Shown piece after piece: positions 39,449-48,184 of a DNA stretch of 64,000 nucleotides. The position numbers were made by a program, and so were the translations under genes. The DNA lies in NCBI GenBank assembly GCA_016182785.1, contig JACPFU010000033.1:1-64000 (forward strand). The letters are read 5' to 3'. The first letter of the stretch is position 1. Each line of letters starts with the position of its first letter. This stretch comes from Lysobacterales bacterium. Its GTDB lineage: Bacteria; Pseudomonadota; Gammaproteobacteria; Xanthomonadales; Ahniellaceae. Under the pieces are notes generated by a model. It was given only the letters and a program-made list of their open reading frames with translations. It was not told the DNA's origin and did not search any database.

Positions 39449-40264
39449 CTATTCGCCGACCTGCGCGTCTGCTCCCAGCACGGGCTCGTCAGAGAACACC
39501 ATCCCGATCATGGATTCGATCAGAGCCTCAGGATCCGGACAATGCTCCTTGCCCTGATCCCGCGCGGCCAGGAAGGAGTTGGAGGTGGCGGTCGCTAGAA
39601 GGGCGTCGCCTTCGCTCAACTGGTAGGTCCTCGACAGGATGAAGCGATTCACGTCGGACACGGGCTCGCTAATCGTCAGCATGAAGCGCAAGTCGCCATC
39701 CCAGCTGACCACGCCTGAGTCGGCCTCGAAGTGTCCGCGCCAGACGCGGAAAGCGTGCGTCGGCTCTTTGCAGACATGGCCACGCTGCATGTCCTTGCAC
39801 AATCGATCGTCTGATCGAATCGGAATCCGCTCGACGGCGACCTCGAACGGCGAGCCTCTGAACAACACGCTTCGCGCGGGCCTTCGCAGGGCGAAGTCCG
39901 AGTAGGTCGGCAATCGCTCTTCGAGCAGGTCGCGAATCAAGATAGCCGACTGGACAGAGCGCGCTTTCGCAACGACGAGCGGACGGGCGGCGCCGCTGCA
40001 GATGGACGACCACCGCGCTTCGGCATCGACCAACTCGGCACGATCTCGCCGCTGTCGCTCCTTGTCGCGCTCGATGCCGTGACCGACCTTCAGGCTGAAC
40101 ATGAGCGGCGGTCCGGCAATCGCGACGAAGAGCAGCACTGCCGCGAGCAGACTCTTGCTCAAGCGCCGGCTTCGCGTGACCAACAGAATCGCGAATGCCA
40201 CCCACACGACGTAGATGATTGTCCATTTCAACACCAAATCGACAAACGCGAAGCCGTAACCCAT
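39449..40264 (-). CDS. Membrane protein of unknown function
   Basis: A 271-aa protein. Two hydrophobic helices lie near the N-terminus (V-L-K-W-T-I-I-Y-V-V-W-V-A-F-A-I-L-L and L-L-A-A-V-L-L-F-V-A-I-A-G-P-P). They are followed by a soluble region of about 210 residues, probably periplasmic, with three or four cysteines. ATG 40264 is preferred to an upstream GTG at 40273. No conserved domain was recognised. It sits in a patch of unknown envelope genes between the nucleotidyltransferase and the ABC exporter. Confidence 0.6.
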   Translation of the reverse strand: MGYGFAFVDLVLKWTIIYVVWVAFAILLVTRSRRLSKSLLAAVLLFVAIAGPPLMFSLKVGHGIERDKERQRRDRAELVDAEARWSSICSGAARPLVVAKARSVQSAILIRDLLEERLPTYSDFALRRPARSVLFRGSPFEVAVERIPIRSDDRLCKDMQRGHVCKEPTHAFRVWRGHFEADSGVVSWDGDLRFMLTISEPVSDVNRFILSRTYQLSEGDALLATATSNSFLAARDQGKEHCPDPEALIESMIGMVFSDEPVLGADAQVGE

Positions 40265-40390
40265 GGTCCGCACCAGAGCATCGAAGACACGGACATCCTA
40301 ACCCGATCGAGTCAGCGGAAGGCTGTTGCGGGCTCAAGAATTCGCGCCGCACGCGGCGCTCCTGCGGGCGCAATCGACGCCGTCGCGCGA

Positions 40391-42154
40391 TCAGGATTCC
40401 CCCGTCTGCAACCGCCACAGCGCCGCGTAGGTGCCGTTGCTGGCGAGCAGTTGGTCGTGGGTGCCGGATTCGCGCAGGCGGCCCTGGTCGATGACGTGGA
40501 TGCAGTCCGCGTGGCGCACGGTCGAGAGTCGGTGGGCGACGACGATCGTGGTGCGGCCCTTGGAGACGTGGGCGAGCGAGCGCTGGATGGCGGCTTCGGT
40601 TTCGTTGTCGACGGCCGAGGTGGCTTCGTCGAGGATCAGAATGACCGGATCGCGATACAGCGCGCGCGCGAGCGCGATGCGTTGGCGTTGGCCGCCGGAG
40701 AGATTCGCGCCGCGTTCGCCTACTGCACTCGCGTAACCACCGGGCAATGCGGCGATGAAGTCGTGCGCTTCGGCAGCGCGCGCTGCGGCTTCGACGCGAG
40801 CGTGATCGGGCTCGCGTTCGCCGTAGGCGATGTTGTCGGCGATCGTGCCGTCGGTCAGGAACGGGTCCTGGGCGACGTAGCCGATGCGCCTGCGCAGCGC
40901 GACCGGATCGATCGTGGCGATGTCGGCGCCATCGAGCAGGACGCGACCGCTGGCCGGATCATGGAAGCGCAGCAGCAGCTTCAACAGCGTGCTCTTGCCG
41001 CTGCCGGTGCCACCAACGAGTGCAATGGTCTGGCCTGCCGGCACCTCGAGGCTGACGTCGATCAGCGTCGGCGTGTCGGCATAGGCGAAGCCGACGCGCT
41101 CGAAGCGCAACGCGCCCTGCGGCCGCTGCGCGATCGCCGCGTCGCCGCGTCTGGCGATCGGCGTCTCCAGCAAGTCCATCACCCGATTCACCGAAGCCAT
41201 CGCGCGCTGGTACAGGTCGGTCATGTCGGCGAGGCGCGTCAGCGGCCACAGCAGGCGCTGGGTCAGGTACACGAGCGCCGAATAGCTTCCCACGCCGATC
41301 TCGCCGCTCAGGGCGAGATGACCGCCATACAACAGGGTCGCGACGAAGCCGGCGAGGATGGCCATGCGGATCACCGGCGTGATCGCCGCCGAGACGCGGA
41401 TCGCGTCGGCATTGCGCGCGCGGAACTGGTCCGAGGCCGCGCGCACGTGCTCGCTTTCGAAGGCCTCGGCGGTATAGGCCTGGATGGTGGCCATGCCGCC
41501 GAGGTTGTTGTTGAGCCGGTTCGACACCACCGCCGCCGCATCGCGCGCCGCGGCGTAGCGCGGATACAGCCGGCGCTGGAACCAGAATGCACCGAACAGG
41601 ATCAGCGGGATCGGCAGCAGCGCCAGCACCGCGAGCTTGCTGGTGATCACGAAAAACACCGCGCCGACCATCAGCGACGAGCAGAACACCTGGATCAGAT
41701 CATTCGCGCCGGTGTTGAGGAAGCGTTCGATCTGGTTCACGTCCTCGTTCATCAGCGCCATCAGCTTGCCGCTGCGCTCGCGCGCGATGAAGTCCGGCGG
41801 CAGTTTCTGCACATGGGCATACGCGGCCTGGCGCAACTCGTGCTGCAGGTCCTGCGCCAGCCCGCGCCACTTCAGCGCGTACAGGTACTCGAACAGGGAC
41901 TCGCAGACCCAGATCAACACGGTCAACGCGACCAGCCACCACAACTGGGTCATCGGCTCTTCGATGCCAAGCCCGGCCAGGAAACTCTGCTTCTGGTTCA
42001 CGACGACATCGACGGCGACGCCGATCAGCAACTCCGGCAACACGTCGAAGAATTTGTTCAGCACCGAGAAGATCGATGCCAGGCCGGCATTGCGGCGATA
42101 GGGTCGCGCGAACGCGAACAGTCGGGACAGCGGGTGGATGGCGGGCCTCGGCAT
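40391..42154 (-). CDS. ABC exporter, fused permease and ATPase (MsbA-like)
   Basis: A 587-aa half-transporter that would dimerise in the inner membrane. Residues about 20-310 form the six-helix ABC membrane domain. The nucleotide-binding domain has Walker A G-G-T-G-S-G-K-S-T, the Q-loop A-Q-D-P-F-L, signature L-S-G-G-Q-R-Q-R, Walker B V-I-L-I-L-D-E-A-T-S and the H-loop V-V-A-H-R-L-S. Family members export lipids, drugs or peptides; the substrate here cannot be told. It stands alone, separated from the cytochrome gene upstream of it by a strong hairpin. Confidence 0.92.
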   Translation of the reverse strand: MPRPAIHPLSRLFAFARPYRRNAGLASIFSVLNKFFDVLPELLIGVAVDVVVNQKQSFLAGLGIEEPMTQLWWLVALTVLIWVCESLFEYLYALKWRGLAQDLQHELRQAAYAHVQKLPPDFIARERSGKLMALMNEDVNQIERFLNTGANDLIQVFCSSLMVGAVFFVITSKLAVLALLPIPLILFGAFWFQRRLYPRYAAARDAAAVVSNRLNNNLGGMATIQAYTAEAFESEHVRAASDQFRARNADAIRVSAAITPVIRMAILAGFVATLLYGGHLALSGEIGVGSYSALVYLTQRLLWPLTRLADMTDLYQRAMASVNRVMDLLETPIARRGDAAIAQRPQGALRFERVGFAYADTPTLIDVSLEVPAGQTIALVGGTGSGKSTLLKLLLRFHDPASGRVLLDGADIATIDPVALRRRIGYVAQDPFLTDGTIADNIAYGEREPDHARVEAAARAAEAHDFIAALPGGYASAVGERGANLSGGQRQRIALARALYRDPVILILDEATSAVDNETEAAIQRSLAHVSKGRTTIVVAHRLSTVRHADCIHVIDQGRLRESGTHDQLLASNGTYAALWRLQTGES

Positions 42155-42192
42155 CAGGTCACGAGGCCGCCATTACAGCATGCAACCACTGC

Positions 42193-42223
42193 AGCGGTGC
42201 CGCGGCCAGACCGCGGCACCGCT
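42193..42223 (-). terminator. Strong hairpin after the cytochrome c gene
   Basis: AGCGGTGCCGCGG-CCAGA-CCGCGGCACCGCT is a perfect 13-bp stem starting six bases beyond the stop of the leftward cytochrome c gene. It marks the end of the respiratory gene cluster. No T-run follows. Confidence 0.65.
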
Positions 42224-42228
42224 TCGAC

Positions 42229-42738
42229 TCACTTCGAGTGCTCGACCATGTAGGTCACGGCGGCCTTGACCTCGTCGTCGGACAGACCGGCCGAGCCACC
42301 CTTGGCCGGCATCATGCCCTTCTGTCCGGTGAAGCCCTTGATCGCATGATCGAACAGGGTCGCTTCACCCTGCGCGGCGCGCGGTCCCCAGTCCGCGGCA
42401 TCGCCAAACTTCGGCGCGCCGGCAACGCCGGCACCGTGGCAGAGCACGCAAGCCTTCTTGAACACGGCTTCGCCATCGACCGCGGCGACGGCAGCAGGCG
42501 CGGCGTCCGCAGCCGGAGCCGCAGCGTCGGCCGGCGCTGCACCATCCACAGGCGCGGCGCCATCGACCGGCGCAGCAGTCGCATCGACGGCTGCCGGATC
42601 GGCGGCCGGGGCCGGTTCGGCGGGCGCGGCAGCGGGGGCCGCAGCGGTGGTGGCTTCGGGCGGCAGCGGCGCCGGATCCTGCGGCTTGCAGGCGGCGAGC
42701 GAGGCTACGATCAGGATCGCAAGGATCGACTTCTTCAT
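42229..42738 (-). CDS. Cytochrome c5-like lipoprotein
   Basis: A 169-aa lipid-anchored monoheme cytochrome. M-K-K-S opens a lipoprotein signal with lipobox L-A-A-C (Cys17). A tether of about 70 residues, almost only Ala, Pro, Asp and Val, leads to a cytochrome c domain with the heme motif C-V-L-C-H, preceded by F-K-K-A, and the distal Met in G-M-M-P-A-K-G-G, typical of class I cytochrome c5. GAGGGAAAG lies just before the ATG. It ends the respiratory cluster and is a plausible periplasmic electron donor to the CuA subunit encoded in the same cluster. Confidence 0.88.
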   Translation of the reverse strand: MKKSILAILIVASLAACKPQDPAPLPPEATTAAAPAAAPAEPAPAADPAAVDATAAPVDGAAPVDGAAPADAAAPAADAAPAAVAAVDGEAVFKKACVLCHGAGVAGAPKFGDAADWGPRAAQGEATLFDHAIKGFTGQKGMMPAKGGSAGLSDDEVKAAVTYMVEHSK

Positions 42739-42769
42739 GGAACTTTCCCTCAAGGATTGAATGAACGAC

Positions 42770-44719
42770 TCAGGTTGCTGGATCACCACGATCCTGCCCG
42801 CCGGGCGCCTCCGTCGCGGTCCGGAAACCGGGCACGAACGCATCCGAAAAACAGGCATTTTCATCAAGGCCCTGCGCCAGCAGCGCCGGTACTGCATTTT
42901 CAACCATTCTCACCGATCCGCAAACATAGACCTCGTGGCCGCGCAGGTCCGGGAAGTCGGCGAGCATGGCTTCGTGGACGAAACCGGTGCGCCCCTGCCA
43001 GGCATCTTCCGGCGCCGGTTCGGACAGCACCGGCACGAAGCGGAAGTTCGGATGTTCGCGCGCCCAGCGCTCGGCCAGATCGAACAGATACAGGTCGGCC
43101 TTGCGACGCACGCCCCAGTACAGCGACATCGGTCGCTGCACGCCGCGGTGGAAGGCATCCTCGACGATGCTCTTGATCGGCGCGAAGCCGGTGGCGCCGG
43201 CGACGAACAGGATCGGCCGCTGGCCGGCATGCAGGGTGAAGCGACCGACCGGCGCCTCGAAGCGCAGTTCGTCGCCCACCTGCATCGACTCGAACACGCG
43301 CGTGGTGAAACGCCCGCCCGGGATCAGGCGGATATGCAGTTCGATCTGGGCGTTGTCATGCGGCGCCGAAGCGAACGAGAACGCGCGCTTCGCGCCGTCT
43401 TCGAGCAGGATGTTGAGGTACTGGCCGGCGGCGAAGTCGATGCGCTTGCCCCCGGGCAGGGACAGCAGCATGCGGATCACGTCCGCGTTCAGTCGTTCCA
43501 TGCGTTCGACGCGGGCGCTGTACACCGCCACGGCATCGGCCGCGCCTGGCCGCAACGAGTTCACCGGCACGTCGAGCTCGACGTCTTCCAGCGGCGTGGC
43601 CATGCACATCAGCGTCTTGCCGGCGGCGCGCATCGCGTCGGTCAGCACTGCGGGCTGGTAGGCACCGTGATCGACGCGACCGTTCAGCACGCTGCACACG
43701 CAGACACCGCAGCCACCGTTGCGGCAGTCGTAGGGCAAGGCCAGTCCGGCGCGCAGCCCGGCATCGAGCAGCGTCTCGCCCGGCTTGGCCGCGACATGCT
43801 GTTCGCCGGGATGGAACGCGAGCTGGAACTCGCGCTGGCCGCCAGCGCGGCGCCAGGGCAGCCAAGGCAGCGCAACCAGCAGCACGGTGCCGGCGATCAC
43901 CACCGCCCAGGCCCACTGCGGCGAGGTGCGATACATCAGCGGCAGCACCGGCAGGAACACCCAGTCCAGGCGCACCGCGTCCACCGCACGCGTCAGGTCG
44001 GCCATGCCGCCGGGGTGGCTCAGCACCGGCAGCAGCAACGCCAGAACCAGCAGCGTCAGCATCAGGCTGACTGCGATCGGGCGCGGCGGCTGCGTCGTCG
44101 CCTTCGGCACGCGCTGCACGTGCACCCACATCAGCAGCAGGATCAGGAACGACACGCCGATGTGGATGAACGCGAGCAGCGAGAAGAAGCGGTCGGTCAT
44201 GCTCGCCGGATAGATGAAGTTGCGCATGATCGTGGCGCCGAACAGCGGCAGCGCGCTCATCCACTCGAACGCGCCGACGGTGACGAACTGGGCGTAGCGG
44301 TCCCACGGCAGCATGTAGCCGTTGATGCCGACGATGTAGACCAGCCAGATCAGGCCCACGCCGGACACCCACGAGAACCAGCGGAAGCCGCGCAGGCGGT
44401 CGAACGCGAAGTAGCGCAGCATGTGCAGCAGCATGATCACCACCATCGCGTCCGAGGCGTAGCGGTGCACGCTGCGCAGGATGCCGCCGGCAAACCACTG
44501 GCGGTGCGTCAGCGACTCCACCGACGGGTAGGCCGCAGCCACCGCGGTGTCGAAGAATGCATACAGGTAGGTGCCGCTGATGGTCACCACCCAGAACAGG
44601 AAGAATGCCGTCGCGCCGAGGTGATACAGCGGGTTGTAGCGGTCGCCGAAGGCGCGGTTGAACACGTTCTCGACCAGCATGAACCCGGAACGCAATACCC
44701 GTTTCAACAGCGCGATCAT
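42770..44719 (-). CDS. Cytochrome b fused to 2Fe-2S ferredoxin and FAD/NAD(P) reductase
   Basis: A 649-aa triple fusion. Residues 1-300 are a bc-type cytochrome b N-terminal domain with two His pairs (His85/His99 and His186/His200, each 13 residues apart) for two hemes and G-Y-M-L-P-W-D-R-Y. Residues about 335-425 form a plant-type 2Fe-2S ferredoxin (C-R-N-G-G-C-G-V-C and a distal T-L-M-C-M). Residues about 430-640 form a ferredoxin-reductase domain (F-S-F-A-S-A-P for FAD, V-A-G-A-T-G-F-A-P for NAD(P), V-Y-V-C-G-S). Electrons could run between NAD(P)H and membrane hemes. ATG 44719 overlaps the stop of the preceding gene (ATGA). No Rieske protein or cytochrome b C-terminal subunit is nearby. 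Confidence 0.88.
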   Translation of the reverse strand: MIALLKRVLRSGFMLVENVFNRAFGDRYNPLYHLGATAFFLFWVVTISGTYLYAFFDTAVAAAYPSVESLTHRQWFAGGILRSVHRYASDAMVVIMLLHMLRYFAFDRLRGFRWFSWVSGVGLIWLVYIVGINGYMLPWDRYAQFVTVGAFEWMSALPLFGATIMRNFIYPASMTDRFFSLLAFIHIGVSFLILLLMWVHVQRVPKATTQPPRPIAVSLMLTLLVLALLLPVLSHPGGMADLTRAVDAVRLDWVFLPVLPLMYRTSPQWAWAVVIAGTVLLVALPWLPWRRAGGQREFQLAFHPGEQHVAAKPGETLLDAGLRAGLALPYDCRNGGCGVCVCSVLNGRVDHGAYQPAVLTDAMRAAGKTLMCMATPLEDVELDVPVNSLRPGAADAVAVYSARVERMERLNADVIRMLLSLPGGKRIDFAAGQYLNILLEDGAKRAFSFASAPHDNAQIELHIRLIPGGRFTTRVFESMQVGDELRFEAPVGRFTLHAGQRPILFVAGATGFAPIKSIVEDAFHRGVQRPMSLYWGVRRKADLYLFDLAERWAREHPNFRFVPVLSEPAPEDAWQGRTGFVHEAMLADFPDLRGHEVYVCGSVRMVENAVPALLAQGLDENACFSDAFVPGFRTATEAPGGQDRGDPAT

Positions 44720-46131
44720 TGCCTTGCTCCAGACTGCACCGGCGCGCGCATCGCCCGGATCACGACCACGATGAACAGCACCCCGCCGATGATCGCGACC
44801 AGGCCACCGAGGCCCATCACGCCCATCCCGGCGATCTCCGACTTGCTGCGCAGCACCTGCTCGGCGCCGGCCACCTTGCGCTGCACGCCATAGCCGCCGG
44901 ACCACACCAGACCAAGAATGTGCAACGTCTGCCCGACCGCGTACAGCACCGGCTGCAACCGCGCCATGCGCGAATCCGGTGCCGCATAACCGAGCCGCGG
45001 CAGCAGGAAATAGACGACCCCCATCAGCGCCAGCGTCACCCCAACGATGCTGCCGTGATAGTGCGCCGGGATGCGCACGTTGTTGCCGCTGATCAGCATG
45101 CCGATCACGCCGCCGAGCGCGAACACCGCCATCGAAGACCACAGCGCCGCGCGCAACGGTCGCTGCGTCGGCTCCAGCGACCGTGGCGGCCACATCGCGA
45201 GCGTTACCGCCAGCATCACCGGCAGGATCGCCAGGCCGCCGCCGATGCGCATCGCCATGGTCAGCAGGTTGCGGTGCTCGACCGACGCGATGTCGTGCGC
45301 GAGATAGGCATAGGGCGTCACGAACACGCTGGCCAGCGCCAGCAGGAACATCAGCAACACCAGTCGCGGGCTCAACGCCACGCGCCCGCCGCAGGCCGCG
45401 GCCAGCCACAGCCAGGCCAGCAGCATCAGGATCGTCCAGGCGAACTGCAGCGCGTGACCGCCGCCCCAGAACAGCACTTCGTAGTAGGCCTTGCCATCGA
45501 GCTGGGCCGGCATCACCAGGAACGACCACGCGAACGCGATCAGCGCGACCGCGAGCGCGACCACGCTGGCATTGGCGCCGAACTGCAGCGCGCCGACCGC
45601 GGGCGCGGCGCGCGCGGGTCGCGGCGCCGCCGACAACGCATGCAGCACCATCAGCGCCGTGCCCGCGGCGAACACCAGCAACGAGCCCAGGAACACCGGA
45701 CCGTCGAGCACCGGAATGTAGTTGGCCATCAGCACTTCGCCGCCACCGAGGAACGGCGCCAGCAACATGCCTGCGGTCCCCGCCGCGCACAGCCACACCG
45801 CGGCACGCGCGAGCGGCAGCGCCAGCGGACGCAACTGCAGGCTGCAGATCATCCCGGCCATCGCCACGAACCAGACCAGCACCGACAGATCGACATGCAC
45901 CACCAGCGCGACGCGGAAGAAGTCGGCGACCGGGAACCAGGATTGCAGCCCCGGCGTGCGCGACACCACGAGCAGGATCGAGAACAGCCCGGCGCCGATC
46001 AGCGCGAACAGCCCGAGCCACAGCCAGGCCCGCGCCAGCGCGCGCTGCGCATCGCCGAAGGCCTGCGGGAGATACAGCGTGCCGGGCGCGGCCGCATGCG
46101 CCTGCCGGTGGTCGAGCAAGGGAGCGTTCAT
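44716..46131 (-). CDS. Heme-copper oxidase subunit I-like protein lacking the CuB His pair
   Basis: A 471-aa protein with about 12 membrane helices, related to heme-copper subunit I. Heme ligands are kept: His79 (V-V-H-V-D-L-S) and the pair His357/His359 (I-P-A-H-Y-H-G-S). One candidate CuB His is present (His226 in W-G-G-G-H-A-L). The adjacent His-His pair of helix VII is absent; the region reads F-V-T-P-Y-A-Y-L-A-H-D, and there is no active-site Tyr. It may bind hemes but not a normal CuB. Four-base overlaps with both neighbours (44716-44719 and 46128-46131) show tight coupling to the fused cytochrome b. Function unknown; an electron-transfer role is an inference. Confidence 0.78.
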   Translation of the reverse strand: MNAPLLDHRQAHAAAPGTLYLPQAFGDAQRALARAWLWLGLFALIGAGLFSILLVVSRTPGLQSWFPVADFFRVALVVHVDLSVLVWFVAMAGMICSLQLRPLALPLARAAVWLCAAGTAGMLLAPFLGGGEVLMANYIPVLDGPVFLGSLLVFAAGTALMVLHALSAAPRPARAAPAVGALQFGANASVVALAVALIAFAWSFLVMPAQLDGKAYYEVLFWGGGHALQFAWTILMLLAWLWLAAACGGRVALSPRLVLLMFLLALASVFVTPYAYLAHDIASVEHRNLLTMAMRIGGGLAILPVMLAVTLAMWPPRSLEPTQRPLRAALWSSMAVFALGGVIGMLISGNNVRIPAHYHGSIVGVTLALMGVVYFLLPRLGYAAPDSRMARLQPVLYAVGQTLHILGLVWSGGYGVQRKVAGAEQVLRSKSEIAGMGVMGLGGLVAIIGGVLFIVVVIRAMRAPVQSGARQ

Positions 46132-46634
46132 CGAATCGTGATTCCGCCCTGCTCGGCCGAGAAATCGACCACGCGCACCTGCAGCGGATCGAACTGCACC
46201 ACGCCCTCGTGCTCGAAGTCGAAGCCTTCGCTGCGCGCGCTGTCGCGGATGCGCACGTGCACGCGATGCGCGCCCGCCGTCACCGGAATGCTGCGATACA
46301 CGCTCGCGGTGCCGTCGCGCGACAGGCCCGAAGGCGCGGCGGTCTGGCGATAGACCAGGCTGCCGTCGAGTTCCACCTCGACCGTGACCGGCGAGCGTTC
46401 GCGCGGGCAGCGCGTCGGCGCGCGCATGTTCGGCGGCAACTTCGCCAGCTCCTGCGGCGTCTGCTCGACGCAGGCCTGCAGGCGCTGGCCGTGGTGCAGG
46501 AAACTGACCTTGAGCAGGGCCTGGTCAGCCGCAACCGGTCGGTATTCCGGCCATTGCGAGAGCACGGCGATGGCCGCGGCGAATGCTGCGTACAGCACGA
46601 TCTGGCCGATCCATCGGGCAGCTTGGGAACTCAT
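46128..46634 (-). CDS. Single-helix periplasmic protein of the respiratory cluster
   Basis: A 168-aa protein with one N-terminal membrane helix (residues about 7-27, I-G-Q-I-V-L-Y-A-A-F-A-A-A-I-A-V-L) and a soluble beta-rich part, presumably periplasmic. One pair of Cys is present (Q-A-C-V-E-Q and T-R-C-P-R-E). It was not recognised as a known family. Both ends overlap neighbouring genes by four bases, so it is made in step with the cytochrome b fusion and the heme-copper-like subunit, and is probably an accessory or assembly subunit of their complex. Confidence 0.7.
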   Translation of the reverse strand: MSSQAARWIGQIVLYAAFAAAIAVLSQWPEYRPVAADQALLKVSFLHHGQRLQACVEQTPQELAKLPPNMRAPTRCPRERSPVTVEVELDGSLVYRQTAAPSGLSRDGTASVYRSIPVTAGAHRVHVRIRDSARSEGFDFEHEGVVQFDPLQVRVVDFSAEQGGITIR

Positions 46635-48184
46635 CGGGCGGGGGACTCCACTGCGACTTGCGACCGGGTTTCCCCGGTGGTCTGCGCGCGCAACCTCGCG
46701 AGCGCTTCCGACACCGCAAGGATATCGCCTGGACCCGCCGCGACGCATGCAAACTTCTCGGTCGGAACCGTGGCACGCAACGCCGGCTCGCGTTCCCGTG
46801 CGAGTCGCTGCGCAGTCCAGCGCTGGCCCAGCCGGAACGCACAGCCGCCGTCACGGCAAGTAGCCACGAGCACGCCGGCGGCGCCGTCGCGCAGTGCGTA
46901 CTCGATGAACGACGGCGGCAGCATGCCGCTGCAGATCAGGCTGAAGGCGGCGACATCGCCCGCTTCCAGCGCCCGCACCGGCGCGGCATGGTCGCAGCCG
47001 AACACGACCAGCGCCGATTTCGCGGACGCTTGCCCGAGCCGTTCGCGCAATGCGCGACGCAGTGCATCGATCGGCTGCTGCGGCATGTCGATGCCGGTGC
47101 GCAGATGCTGCATCGAGCGAAATGGCGTCGACGACGGGCAGGAACCGACGCAGATGCCGCAGGATGCGCAGGCATCGGCATCGACCTCGGCAAGCGCGAA
47201 GCCGCGTCGCGTCGGATGCTCCACCATGCGGATCGCGTCATACGGGCAATCGGCCACGCAGCGCCGGCAACCGCTGCAATGGGCCGGATCGACCTCCGCC
47301 ACCGCCGGGGCCGCGACCGCCGCGCCGCGCCAGAACGGCAGCAACAGCAGCAGCGCGAGCAGTCCGAGCGTGGCCAACCACACCGCGGTCGACGAGGTCA
47401 CCGTCACCAGCGGATGCACGAACAGCAGGATCCAGTCGTAGGCCAGGACTTCGGGCACGCGTGTCAGGTCGGCCGGCGCATGGCTCAGCACCGGCGCCAC
47501 TGCGGCCAGTCCGAGCAACAGCGACAGCATCGTCCACAGCATCGGCCGCGGCGGCCACACCGCCGCATGCGCGAGACGGCGCAGATGGAACCACAGGCCA
47601 AACACCATCAGCAGCGGCACGCCGATATGCACGAACACGAACAGCGAGAACAGACGGTCGCTGATCGAGGCAGCCCCGAGGAAGTTGCGCGTGAACGGCG
47701 ATGCGAACAGCGGCCACCAGTCCAGCCACTCGGCGGTGGCGATGGCCGAGTACTGGCCAAGCTGGTCCCAGTTCAGCCAGAAGCCGCCGATCGCGCTGAC
47801 CGTGATCAGCGGCAGCAGTGCCACGCCGGTCCACCAGGTCGCTGCGCGGAATCGCCGGAAGCGGCCGAAGCTCCACTCGCGCAGCAAGTGCAGCACCGTC
47901 GTCAGCACCAGCACGTCGGCGGCGTAGCGATGCATGCTGCGCAGCAACCCGCCCAGGTACCACTGCTCACGCGACAGCCGGTCGATCGACGCATGCGCAT
48001 CGTCCACCGAAGTGTCGATCATCGCGTACAGATAGATGCCGCTCGCAACCAGCACCCAGAACATCAGCAACGCGATCGAGCCGAGATGGCGCAGCGGATT
48101 CAGCCGCGGCGATGCCAGATCGAGCCGGTCCTCGCACCAGGCCCACGCCGCCTGCAGCCGCGGCAGCGGCCGCGGCGCGTTCAC
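46631..48184 (-). CDS. Cytochrome b fused to two 4Fe-4S clusters and an MvhD-like domain
   Basis: A 517-aa fusion. Residues 1-275 are a cytochrome b domain with heme ligands His85/His99 and His186/His200, the same residue numbers as in the other fused cytochrome b of this cluster. Residues about 290-350 hold two 4Fe-4S motifs (C-S-G-C-R-R-C-V-A-D-C-P and C-A-S-C-G-I-C-V-G-S-C-P). Residues about 390-480 resemble the MvhD/FlpD iron-sulfur domain of hydrogenase-heterodisulfide reductase systems (V-V-F-G-C-D, I-C-S-G-M-L-P-P-S-F, G-V-L-V-A-T-C-R-D-G-G-C). GTG 48184 is the start: it overlaps the SCO stop as GTGA, and the longer frame upstream is not protein-like. Confidence 0.85.
   Translation of the reverse strand: MNAPRPLPRLQAAWAWCEDRLDLASPRLNPLRHLGSIALLMFWVLVASGIYLYAMIDTSVDDAHASIDRLSREQWYLGGLLRSMHRYAADVLVLTTVLHLLREWSFGRFRRFRAATWWTGVALLPLITVSAIGGFWLNWDQLGQYSAIATAEWLDWWPLFASPFTRNFLGAASISDRLFSLFVFVHIGVPLLMVFGLWFHLRRLAHAAVWPPRPMLWTMLSLLLGLAAVAPVLSHAPADLTRVPEVLAYDWILLFVHPLVTVTSSTAVWLATLGLLALLLLLPFWRGAAVAAPAVAEVDPAHCSGCRRCVADCPYDAIRMVEHPTRRGFALAEVDADACASCGICVGSCPSSTPFRSMQHLRTGIDMPQQPIDALRRALRERLGQASAKSALVVFGCDHAAPVRALEAGDVAAFSLICSGMLPPSFIEYALRDGAAGVLVATCRDGGCAFRLGQRWTAQRLAREREPALRATVPTEKFACVAAGPGDILAVSEALARLRAQTTGETRSQVAVESPAR

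Noticed and set aside
40079-42253. A 724-aa plus-strand frame
   Set aside because: Antisense to the ABC exporter; the exporter has complete Walker, signature and H-loop motifs.
42770-46021. A single 1083-aa minus-strand frame across the cluster
   Set aside because: Only the part from ATG 44719 is the real cytochrome b fusion; the upstream part is an out-of-frame reading of the heme-copper-like gene, which is intact in its own frame with 4-base overlaps.
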